A stretch of 64,000 nucleotides of DNA from Norana najaformis. Taxonomy: Eukaryota; Annelida; Clitellata; Crassiclitellata; Hormogastridae. The translations under genes and the position numbers were made by a program. Location of the stretch: the NCBI GenBank assembly GCA_964023275.1, contig OZ029914.1:44285437-44349436 (forward strand), written 5' to 3'. The notes under the pieces are model-generated. The model searched no databases, was not told the DNA's origin, and saw only the letters and a program-made list of their open reading frames with translations. Every line of letters starts with the position of its first letter. Positions within the stretch are counted from its first letter, which is position 1. This document shows positions 36,093-52,578 of the stretch, piece after piece.

Positions 36093-36451
36093 AACTTTTG
36101 ATCCTATGTTCGTAGTTTTCTCTCTCACTGGTGACGACGGCATTCAACAGTTGCACATCGATGGCATCGAATTGACTAATCCACCCAATCGTGCTAATTT
36201 TTTCTTATCGGATAATATAACAATGCCGCCGATGGCTGAAGTGATAGCCGTCCGAATCGACAACACGGCCTGGATCGGAGGTCTTCTCGGATCCAGCAAG
36301 AACTTCATCAGTGACAGTACGTGGAAGGTCACGACCAATCACACGGCCGGCTGGATGGCAGTGAGTCTCAATGACCCCAACTGAGAAAACGCTAACCGTT
36401 ATACACTGAAGAACGCCAGCGATCCATACTGCTACTGTATCCGACCGATAA
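36093..36451 (+). pseudogene. Jelly-roll-like domain exon, unit 3, nonsense codon
   Basis: Unit 3 copy with the same GGA to TGA change (36382-36384) as unit 2, so the mutation predates the unit 2/3 split or was spread by conversion. Confidence 0.5.
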
Positions 36452-36628
36452 GTGCGTTAACTAGCTCAGTGGATTTCAGTTGATGATGTCTGTCAGAATG
36501 TTGTGAAAAGTGTCTACTTACGGTATCAAATACACTGCGGTAAGTTTTGTGATGGATGATAGATCTTGTATCTGACATGTATCTGACTATTCATCACAAT
36601 CACGAACATTATTATTTCTGCATTCATT

Positions 36629-36791
36629 AAGCGTCATCACCTAATGGGTAAACATCAATCGATGGCTCTGAGCAATTGTGTGTGAAGTATTTGCTCAAGG
36701 TTCCTACACAGTAGCTGTCTCAGGGAAGACTCGAATCCGTTTTGTCCGAGTTACAAGCCGAGCGCTCTAACCAATCGGCTACCGTGCCCCA
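36629..36791 (-). mobile_element. tRNA-Thr-like SINE, family 3, unit 3
   Basis: Copy of 5538-5702. Confidence 0.65.
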
Positions 36792-37208
36792 CATGTATGT
36801 AGCAACATATGTAGCATCCTTGGAAAGAGACTCTTCAGAGGAGCTCCCGACCTAACATCACAAAACCCACTTGGAACAAAACGGTTCAAGCACTTACGGA
36901 AAAGAGACGAAGAAAGACCAAGGAGCTCATATCGTAATTTTTAGGGTTTTTAAAGTACCCATATGCCACAAAGAACGTAAGGGAGACACTGATTTCCTTT
37001 TTTACGCCCTCAGATCAGCAATGAACGATACCCAAGGTCCTGGCACGGGGCTAGCGCATCGCATGACTTGCTTATACTGGTATCAAATTTTACTCCTTAG
37101 TGACAGAGGCATGGTGTGCACAAACAACTTGCCCAGGGTTGTTACACGGGATCGAAACTGCAATCGCGTGATTATTGACCAAACGCGTTACCTTCTTTCC
37201 CTTCTTCC

Positions 37209-37405
37209 TCTTATCTCAATTTCCGCTCCAATCCCAAACATCACCCAAGTTAGCTGCCACGATGTCTCTCCGCTTGACTTTTGGATCTTGACCTGGAACC
37301 GAACCGATCTAGCCTATCGACTTTATCTTGTCTGAGCGACTGTGATTATGCTGGTCCCCGTGACGTGGCTTTCGTTGGCCGCTGTAGAAATCTCGGGGTT
37401 ACGAT
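37209..37405 (+). mobile_element. L2-type LINE 3' tail, unit 3 (plus)
   Basis: Unit 3 copy of 6115-6314. Confidence 0.6.
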
Positions 37406-37715
37406 GAAGAGTACGATAACCGATAGACCGTCATGTTGGACAAGATTTTAAGTAACCTATTCCAAAAAATGGACCAATTGGAGCGGAGTTATTATTCTGC
37501 TCCGTGAGAGGCGAAATAAATTGTGCAAAAGATTTCAAAGCCTGGCTCACTGATGGTGCGGCTTAGGAGATATCACGTGGTAGTTTTGAGGACACCTCTC
37601 TGTCCGACTTTATTCCTTCTTCCATCCGTCTGTATTCTTTAAAATAAAAAATGCAATATATGGTAAAGTAGAATCGATGTAAACGGTTCTCACAAACATA
37701 AGATGTTGCTAAACA

Positions 37716-37943
37716 CTAGGTAATGCTACCTTCTTTCTTTCTTGATCTTAGTTCCTTCTTAAATAAACTTTCGTTGTCACGTGATGCATCAGGAATTTGA
37801 TTAGGTAAATGAGCTGTTAAAGGCTGCCCTCTAATCAAGTAGCTTGCAACTTTCCCCAAATCACGAAGGGTTCTATCAACTGGGTCGACAACCGCATGAT
37901 CAATCTTCAGATCAGGTAAGACTGACAGACTGAATTCGGTCAT
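37716..37943 (-). CDS. Unidentified 75-codon ORF, unit 3
   Basis: Frame-preserving copy, nearly the same as unit 2. Confidence 0.25.
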   Translation of the reverse strand: MTEFSLSVLPDLKIDHAVVDPVDRTLRDLGKVASYLIRGQPLTAHLPNQIPDASRDNESLFKKELRSRKKEGSIT

Positions 37944-38962
37944 TTAGAACCGCTGGTCCAAGAAGAGACACACTCGTAGACGATTGATTGGCAGAGAAGC
38001 AGCTAACGACTGACAACAATTTTAGAAGCAATGGCCAGGTTTAAGAAAAACAATACATAATGTTGTAATCGTGATTGTAACTGTAATTGTAACTGTACAT
38101 TTTTGTAGATTCTCGCCTTAGGAGACTTGCATTGCCCGGTGTATTTTTAGATCATCTGGAATATCGCTGGAAACAGAGTTGTTATTGTATTCTATGTGTG
38201 TATGTATGTATCTGAGAATTTGTATAGCCCCTCTTAGGACCTCTGAGGAAGATTTAGGGGATGGTGGTCTCTAGACAAAGCTACATTCCGGAATCACAGC
38301 CCGTTGGACAGAATCAGTCGGGAATCATAAGGCCAATGTTTGTATGGCACGGACGCCTTCTGTTGGACGCAACATATTGGTTCCCATATCCCGAGGTAAA
38401 CAAGGCTTAAAGCCGATGCTTAAGCCCAGTTACGAAGTTTCTGATGTGTCAGGCGAGAAGTTAAGTCTTAGATCGGTAATGTTATGCTTTTGCTACCCAA
38501 ACTGTTCTCACAACGAACAAACCTCAAGGGAGAGGAGACGACCACGTGATGAGACCGAACGACAGACAGATACAGACCAAGACAGACAGAGAGATACAGA
38601 CCGAGACAGATAGTGATACAGTCCTGAACAGACAGAGATGCAGACCTACACAGATAGAGGCAGATGCAGACCTTGAAACAGGACCCATTTCTTTGCCCAC
38701 GTCCGCATTCAATCTTCAAGCACCTGACGCCTATATTAGATCCTTGTAAGGGGCTAGCCAGTGTTTAATTCGTGCAAGAGAAATCTTTCAGGTTGAAGAT
38801 CTTGCATGTTGAATTCAGGTTTCTCGATAATAGATACATTCGGAAGGGTCGGAAGATTTTGGGTACTTTGTTACAGGTGTATCAGGTCACCTGTGGCGTG
38901 ATTGACAGGTTATCAAGTCACCTGTGGCATGATTGACTTTGTACCTAATTCGAGTCTAAAAC

Positions 38963-39206
38963 ATGAAGTTTGGAATACAACGTGTAGCCTTCATAATGCT
39001 GCTCTTTTTTCGAAATACGTTAGCTAATTCAAATACTTGGTAAACATTTATTACAACAATTTCAAAACGGTGTATTTTTCGGAAATATTTCCAGTTTCAT
39101 GATATACTTTAAATCTAATCAACGAAATATCCAGAATATTACCCTTGAACAAAATATCCAAAACGTTATCCATGTTCAAAATATCCAAATTGTTATCTTT
39201 ATTTAA
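38963..39206 (+). pseudogene. Frame-shifted copy of the small secreted peptide ORF, unit 3
   Basis: Same structure and insertion as units 1 and 2; tail open to TAA 39204-39206. That the tail stays open in all three copies argues the shift is recent or is bypassed by splicing. Confidence 0.35.
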
Positions 39207-40916
39207 AATAACATTCCTAATTAACTAAGTCAAACTGTCTGGATATTGTAAAGCGTAATTCAAATTACTTTGTAATAATAGGAATCAAAGTAATCTTCCA
39301 AGTCCATAGACCTCATAAGCAGCCTTAATTTCAGTCTCCAATCATACATTGTAAATAACAGTTTTGGCTAAACAATTGGCTTAACATTCATTCTTTTTAA
39401 AGCGTCAAAACAGACTGATTTATCCACGACTAGTTTTTGGGAAAAAACGCACGAAGCAACAAGCCTGGGTTTAAAAAGAAGAACTTTTGATGCGTCGAAA
39501 TCTCCACGTAATAGCACAGAGGATTAGGCTTTTGCGTAGGGTGCCATGAATTTGAGACTTTGTCCAATACATGCGAATACAACTCGACATTGTTGACGTC
39601 ATAAGTCGCAGTCCAGTAATTGTTTTGTCGTCAAGCTATCTGAGGCGTGACGTGAAGTAACCATGGATTGAAGTGGTTGAGAGAATTTTTCCTCTGTGTT
39701 AAAACGACTTCAGTATGTATAAACCGTATAATCCTCTTAAGAGGTTTCTCTATGTCTACAGAGTCAACATTACTGTTTACACGTTAACGATTCCTTAGAA
39801 CGACGGCACTTTGTGTTGAGATCCAGTGTGTTTCTGCAGAAATTCAAATCTATGTTTTTGCATTAGCTTTTAAGTAACTAGTTCGAAGTCTTTTTTCTCT
39901 GGATGCATATATGCACAATATGCACAGGATATAACATGTACATACCACAAATAATAGGTATGTTATAAAGATGCCTCCTAACAGTTGTGGTGTACAAATG
40001 TCGTAGAACAGGTATGATACAAAGATGCTGCATAACAGGTATGTTACAGATGGCGTGCATGAAGTTGCCTTTTAACATGTGTGCTATATAGATACCATAT
40101 AAAAGGTGTGTCATAAAGATGTCTTATAACAGGTATTTTATATACCTAATAACAGGTATGTTATAAAGGTGCCGTATATAACAACCTAGTGATTGCTTTT
40201 CTGTACAGACTATTCATGTTTTTCATGTTTTATAAATAATTTTTATTCATTTTCAGAAGAAGTCGTGCCATTCCCAACAAACACTGCGCATCACAAAATT
40301 ATATGCGAATATATTTCTTGTAAATATATATAAATATAAATATAAATACAGAAATAAACCTTGCCCTGTGGTTAAAGTGGGCCCCAAGAGATGATGCAGG
40401 ATTTGTGAGTTTTTAGCATTGCAAATTAAATATGAAAATGATTCTAAAAAACTTTGGTTAAAGCTTGGTGTAAAATCCCCGAAATACAAAAAGATCAGGT
40501 GGCTGGTAATTTAATGTGATCTGGTGTTATGTAGTACGGCGCCATGCAGTGCAATGCAATGCCGTGCAATGTTACGCCATGCATTGTATTATATTGCATT
40601 GTATTGCATTGCGTTGGATTGTATTGTATTGCATTGTATTGTATTGTACTTATTGTAAAGAAGACAGTATATGCAGCCAAGTTCAAAAGCAAAGCAATTT
40701 CCATCATTTTTTGCAGAGTCATGGCAATCAGGCAGCCACATGAAAAATGAGAGAGGGAATGTTAAGAAAGGCAGAGACCACCCTCCGCTTGACCAAGGCT
40801 CCCACTCTAACCACTTTCACCATGAAGTTGACCCTTCACCCGAGTATCAACGACTGTATAATCCATTGTCATGACGACCAGACGAGTGGAGACAATGCTG
40901 ACAGAGTTCCTCTGTC

Positions 40917-47049
<6,133 letters not shown>

Positions 47050-47399
47050 CTTTGTTACGATCAATCGACTGACGTCTTCCAATTCTTCTTATTCTTCTTC
47101 TTATTGTTCTTCTAGCTAACAAGTTCACTATGCGAAAAAATACATCGTAGTCATTCTATTCTGTTTTGGATTGTATCGATTTGCTTAGTATTTATTTGTT
47201 TTATATTGAATTGCATTGTATTGCATTGCAATTTATTGTATTGTATTCTGTTTACTGTATTTGGAAGTTGTTGCTTTGCTTTGTATTGCATTATCTTTCA
47301 TTGCATTGTATTGCATTTTATTCTGTTTAGTGTATGTCGATTGAATTGATTAGCTTTCTATTGTATTGCATATGTACGATATTCTATTGTACATATCTA

Positions 47400-48430
47400 T
47401 GGCACACTGCTGTTTCAAGAGTAATACCAACCCATGACACACTTTGTCACTAGATAAATGACATCTCTTCGAGAAACACTCTGCCATTCCATAGGCAATG
47501 ACAAACCATGACATTATCCATGATAATCTAATCCCAAACTTCTATAGCGCCGTTATTACAACGCACAAGGTAGCAGTTGGTGGTTGATTTGGTGTAATAT
47601 CGTAGTACATATTCAGAGTCAGTGATAATGTCCCGATAAGGCGTGTCTTCAGAAATGAATCTCATTATATAACGAGCAGAGTATGAAAAGGCAAAAAGTA
47701 AATTCCGAAACCTTTGGCTAACCATGGAGAAAGCGCTAGAGCCAAGCGTTGTAATAGTGCAGGGGTTATGCCAGTTGCAACAATCGATGAACAAGTGGAT
47801 TGCTTCTGAATGAAGCACCAGCAAAGAGTGCAAATAGCCGGCTGATTATTCGACAGCACTTTCTCAACTGTTACAGATTTTAGCTGAATCCTCTGCCCGT
47901 GAAGCCAGTTGGGAATATGTGGTAGCTTTTGTTATGTCCCTATGTGGTGCAAATTTGGAAAACAACGAGAATTTTAGGTTTTTGCATAAGGTAGATTGTA
48001 TTATGTCGGATAATTTAGCCTTATGTGTTTGTGTAATTAATTTGTAAGGAGCACTGCGAACAGTTTGGCGAAGCTATTATTAACGTGTATGAAACGAGAG
48101 GGATAAGACGCCCGTTACTGAAAGGTAGAGAGAGAGAGAGAGAGTGAGTGAGAATGAGTGAGAGAGAGTGAGTGAGAGAGAGAGAGAGGCGGAACAAAGG
48201 GACGCTGATCGAATGGCGAAAGGAAGAAGCTGGATGTTTGACAGACGGAGGGAAAGTTAAGCAAGGGTGCGAAGCGAAGAAGGTACGGTCGAGGATGCGT
48301 TAGGTCCGGAGAGCAGAAATAAAAGCATCTTTTAAATGGGCCACGTTAAATTCTTCCTACGCTATAGGACAACTATTTTCATTCTTGTAACGAATCAGTG
48401 AGCTTGAGTATTATCGCTCTCTGCCTGCAC
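47400..48430. other. Unassigned stretch at the start of the unit 4 insert
   Basis: Homology to units 1-3 fades here. A 101-codon minus reading at 47528-47833 has some coding-like composition but no family, signal or splice sites that I recognise. A GA-rich tract is at 48127-48188. Nothing else supported. Confidence 0.4.
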
Positions 48431-48439
48431 ACACACCTT

Positions 48440-50255
48440 TAACGCTAACTCTTCTGTCCGTAACTTAGGGGTGATCTTCGAGCAAAACTTCAGCCTCTCT
48501 GATCACATTACCCATCTCTCCCGGTCTTGCTTTATGCATATCCGTGACCTTCGCAGAATCCGCCCTATGCTTGACTTTAAAACTGCACCAACCATCGCCA
48601 CATCCATAGTCCATGCTAAACTAGACTATGGCAATTCACTATTCCTGAACATAGGCTCCACCCAAATAAGCTGCCTTCAAGCCACACGGAATGCTCTTGC
48701 TCGTGCCGTCACCAAAATCCCTAAACACCATCACATAACTCCTGTTATTAAATCACTACACTAGCTTAAAATACCAGAACGAATTGAGTACAAAGTCCTA
48801 TCACTTACCTACAACACACTTCAATCTTCCCAACCCTCCTATCTTCGTCAGTTATTTACAATACAACCGCTTCGCTCATCCCGCTCCTCTTCTGCCCTAA
48901 CACTTCTCCGCCCTCCCGTCACCTCATCCTTAAAATTGGTAATCGCTCCATAGCCATAGCTGCCCCACCACTCTGGCATAAACCCTCCAGAATTGCGATA
49001 GTTTTCTGACCCATCATTCTTCTGTCTTCTCTTCCGCCATTTATGGCGATGAGGCCTTTATGAAACTTCTCCAAACTTCTCTGTTCCTGATTGTTTCTCT
49101 AACTCCAATCAAGCTTGTGCCTCTTTCTCTCAGATCTTCTTTGACATTATCTATCCAGGTCTTTCGTTGTCCTCCTCTGCTCCTCTTTCCTTCTATGTGT
49201 CCGTGCAATGCAGCGTTTGGTAGTCTTTGTTGCGTCATTCTGATCACATGCCCAAACCATCTGAGTCTTCTCTTTGTGATTGTTTCTACTATTGTTTCAT
49301 CAACTCCCAGTTCTTCTCGTGTTTTTTTCATTTCTGATCTTTTCTCTTCTGCTTCTGCCTATTATTCTTCTTAGCCAGCCCATCTCTGCCACCAATAGTC
49401 TCCGTTCGTCTTCTTTTCTCAAGCACCAGCACTCTGATCCGTATAGTAATATCGGTTCTACTAAGGTATGATAGAGTTTCATCTTTGTTCTGATGGAGAT
49501 GTTTCTTGCCTTCCACATTTTTCCCAGTTTTCCGAATGCTGTACACGCCAATCCAATTTTTCGTTTGATGTCCTCTTCACATTTTCCATCTTCTGTTATT
49601 AGTCCTCCAAGATAGACGAATCTGGTAACCTGCTCTAATATTCCTTTTTCTATTCTTATCTGTAAATCCTCATGATGTTTTCCAATTACCATTGTTTTTG
49701 TTTTTTCCACGTTGATTTTGAGACCCATTCTCTTGCTGCTGCCATCCACCCTGTTTGTTATGTCTTGTAGCTTCCCTTGTGTGTCAGCTATCAGGTCTAT
49801 GTCATCTGCGAAGCGGAGGTTACTCAGTGGTCGTCCATTTAGGTTTATCCCGTGTTCTTCTTCTCCTTTGGCAAGTCTCATCACTATTTCTAGCAACATA
49901 TTGAACAGATCCGATGACATTCCACATCCTTGTCTTACCCCTACATACAAACTCATCGATGCTCTACCGCTTGCAAATTCTGCTTTGGCCTTTTACTCAA
50001 AACTCAAACATTCCTCTTTCACAGATCGTACCCCGACACCCCTTCTCCGTCTTATCTCTCTCTCCTCTCCAACCACCAAAACCACCCCCCGTAGCTGCCA
50101 CTCTGTCTCTCCGTCTGACTTTTGGATCTTGACCTGGAACTGAACCCTTTTGCCTATCGATTTTGTTTTGACTGAGCGCCTGTGAATAAGTTGGTCCCCG
50201 CGGCGCGGCTTTCGTTGGGCGCTGTAGAAATCTCGGAATTACGATTACGATTACG
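48440..50255 (+). mobile_element. L2/CR1-type LINE 3' end, interrupted by another LINE
   Basis: 48440-49016 reads as the C-terminal part of an L2-clade reverse transcriptase (LGVIFEQ, LDYGNS, ITPVIKSLH, later PPLWHKP) with an internal TAG near 48762. The last coding and 3'UTR part resumes at about 49957 and ends in a short ATTACG repeat tail (~50235-50255), typical of this clade. The gap holds an opposite-strand retroelement. An uninterrupted relative is at 55262-55730. Not intact. Confidence 0.75.
49017..49956 (-). mobile_element. Second non-LTR retrotransposon fragment nested in the LINE
   Basis: Minus-strand reverse transcriptase C-terminal half: GVRQGC, FADDIDLIAD catalytic box, YLGG, LLYGSECW, then after a frameshift near 49300-49330 RLRWFGHVIRM and GQRKTW to a stop at 49041. 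This is the common endonuclease-reverse-transcriptase type, a different clade from the host element. 5' truncated and frameshifted, so inactive. Confidence 0.8.
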
Positions 50256-50339
50256 ATCATATAGCGCCTTTAGGGGAACCTCTCTTGAACAGTTTCTCGA
50301 GGGAACGGATTTGTCCCTGCGTCGACGTTTCACCTCATC

Positions 50340-50612
50340 TTAAGCCAGTTCGGAATGATCGCCACTGACAGACTTCTCCATCTCGCCTCTTTTGCCGATC
50401 GATTCCAGAAACTCCCGTCCTAGTTGCTTCCTACGCTCGGCCAATATTTCGTGAAGGTAATCCGCCAGGACCGCGAGCACCTGGTTGAACGAAAACCTCA
50501 ATGGACGTTTCTGGGCTTCCAGTTGGACTTTCTTCTCTAACGATACCAACGGATGGCTTGCAGAAGAGAGTGTTGGTGCCACTAGCATCACTATCGTCAT
50601 CAAATTTATCAT
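50340..50612 (-). CDS. Egg-laying-hormone / CRF (DH44)-like neurohormone precursor
   Basis: 90-codon ORF. The first in-frame ATG is 50612; a TAA sits just upstream at 50630-50628. Residues 1-19 form a signal peptide. KR at 35-36 and GKR at 73-75 bracket a 36-residue helix-forming peptide (37-72). Gly73 would supply a C-terminal amide after Ile72, and a short acidic tail follows to residue 90. The bracketed peptide has the molluscan egg-laying-hormone pattern (S-x-N-Q near its start, L/I every three to four residues, charged Glu/Arg-rich middle, RxFLE near the end), and ELH belongs with the CRF/DH44 family. Such hormones act through class B GPCRs; in gastropods they trigger egg laying. It lies between a LINE tail and gene P5, with no copy in units 1-3. 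An upstream 5'UTR exon is possible but not seen. Confidence 0.68.
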   Translation of the reverse strand: MINLMTIVMLVAPTLSSASHPLVSLEKKVQLEAQKRPLRFSFNQVLAVLADYLHEILAERRKQLGREFLESIGKRGEMEKSVSGDHSELA

Positions 50613-50784
50613 CAACGAAAGTGTCACTTAGGAGGTCATGCTTCTGAAGAGGATGCTGCTCGTGGTGATGGGAAGATGGAGATGTTGTCGATTTGACCAA
50701 ACTTAGAGTAAAAGGATAAATCATATATAAAGACACGACAGCGAAGACATAGATTGAGACACGCCTTTGCTCACAATTAGCAGT

Positions 50785-50935
50785 CCTTCCTTCTTTCCTT
50801 CATTCCTTATTTCCCTCGTTCTTTTCTTCATTCCTTACTTCCCTATCTTTTCCTTCATTCCTACTTTCCTTCATTCCTTCCATACTTCATTCATTCCTTC
50901 CTTCCTTCCTTCCTTCCTCCTTTCCTTCATTCCTT
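50785..50935. repeat. TTCCTTCAT pyrimidine-rich minisatellite
   Basis: Pure C/T-rich repeats of TTCCTTCAT and TTCC between the ELH-like gene and the tandem duplication. Confidence 0.85.
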
Positions 50936-51254
50936 ATGGGCTTAAGGACTTACGACGTCCCGCTAAGTAGTTTGCCTGACTGATTACAACCGCTTATAGA
51001 CATTTACCTATTTGAGCAAGTTTGTTAAATAATTTCACCTTGAACGAACAACTGCGAACGAAGAATCTCTCAACTACTTCTCAATGTAGCGTCTTAGTTG
51101 TTTTCTGTTAGTGCAAGCTATGTGGTGGTGTTATTTATGCTCTTCTGCGTAGTTTTTCAAGCTCAGATTCCAGCGAAAACAATATTGCTTTGTAGGAGAG
51201 AATCCTTAAAAAGCAAACATTTAAAACATCCAGCTAACTCAAATTAATGACTAT

Positions 51255-51905
51255 CGAGAATTTGTATTGTTTTCAAAACATCATCGTAAAGCCGTAGAAT
51301 TAATCTTTACTTTGACGAATTTAAGTCAAATGTTTACAATGATCTATGAATTTGCTTCTTTGTTGCTATCCTTTTTATGAGTGAAAAGCGATGTTGTTTC
51401 TAAAGCGAAATGTTTTATATGTAGGCCCAGACCTACATTACAGCATCGCGTAGATTAAGGATGTTTCGTTTAGCTTATGCACACATGCCTCTACAAATAA
51501 ACAAAGCTATAAGACTTCTTGAATACATTTGTATACTGAGTCGACTTCAAAGAAATTGACAACAAGTCATGGACAATTTAATTACTAACGAAAAATGTGA
51601 TGTTTTCACAACAAGCAATTAAAGCATCCGAGCTAATCTTTAGTTTGACGAATTTCAGTAAACTTTTTTACAATAACCTATCCATTTTATTTTTACATTT
51701 ATCTATAACTGAAAGACGATTTTGTTTTGAAAGTGAATTATTTCGTATACACAGGATAAGACAGTTTACGGATTGTTATTCCGCGTACAACGAAAGAGTT
51801 AAATTTGGTTTATACATACGTGCCTGTACAAATAACATAGCTGTAGAAATTCTTGATATCATCTGTCTACTGCGTTCACTTCAAAGTGATTGACAACAAA
51901 TCATG
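51255..51905 (+). repeat. Diverged tandem duplication upstream of P5
   Basis: Two ~310-330-base AT-rich blocks (51255-51575 and 51598-51905) share order and motifs (TTTGACGAATTT, CTACAAATAA/CTGTACAAATAAC, ATTGACAACAA.TCATGGACA). The second ends ~60 bases before the P5 TATA box. No coding evidence. Confidence 0.6.
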
Positions 51906-51962
51906 GACACGTGCAGATAACACGACGACCATCCTTGGTATGAGCTTCGGCTGATCTGTTCC

Positions 51963-52048
51963 TATAAAAGAACTGGAACCTGAACATTGGACCGTTCAGC
52001 ATCGAAGTGTTTCTTGCACGTAGACACAGTGTTTCGGCGACAACTCGG
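51963..52048 (+). promoter_or_regulatory. TATA-box promoter and 5'UTR exon of P5
   Basis: TATAAAAG at 51963-51970 is followed 35 bases later by an initiator-like TTCAGCA (A at 51998). The inferred noncoding exon 51998-52048 ends at a GTAAGA donor. The matching acceptor is TTTATTTCCAG at 52561-52571, seven bases before the P5 start codon. All inferred from sequence; no transcript evidence. Confidence 0.6.
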
Positions 52049-52578
52049 GTAAGAAAGTTTCTTATTCTCTTTCCGTTTCTCTCCATAAAGTTAAAACTAT
52101 AACAGCAGTTTCGAAAACTTTAAATAGACAATTATGATAATTTCATGACACATCTTACGAATTGCTAGGAATATGGCGGAGTTCTTGGAAATGCATAATC
52201 GAGTATTCTCGTGTATTAGACTTTCTACTGTATAATTTTTGTTTTACCGGTCTGAAAGGGCTATGTACAATATTTACAACTGCGCAACATAAAGATCTTT
52301 ACCTTGCTTTAAAATTAGCTACACACATCTTGAGCCTTATAGCCATGGAATTCAATCTGTCGGTTGGAACATCATAATCTTTCTCAGCCACAGAACAGGC
52401 TGTCTATAAACAATCACTAAATCATAATTAGAAGCAAAGAAACAAAGTCTTCGTTTGTTATATACCAAATTGAATATTTTCATATTTAGAAATAACAACT
52501 TACATGCAAGAAAAGGTCTTAAAACAACAGAACACTAGTTGTTTTAGAAGAGAAACTGGTTTTATTTCCAGCTTGAAG

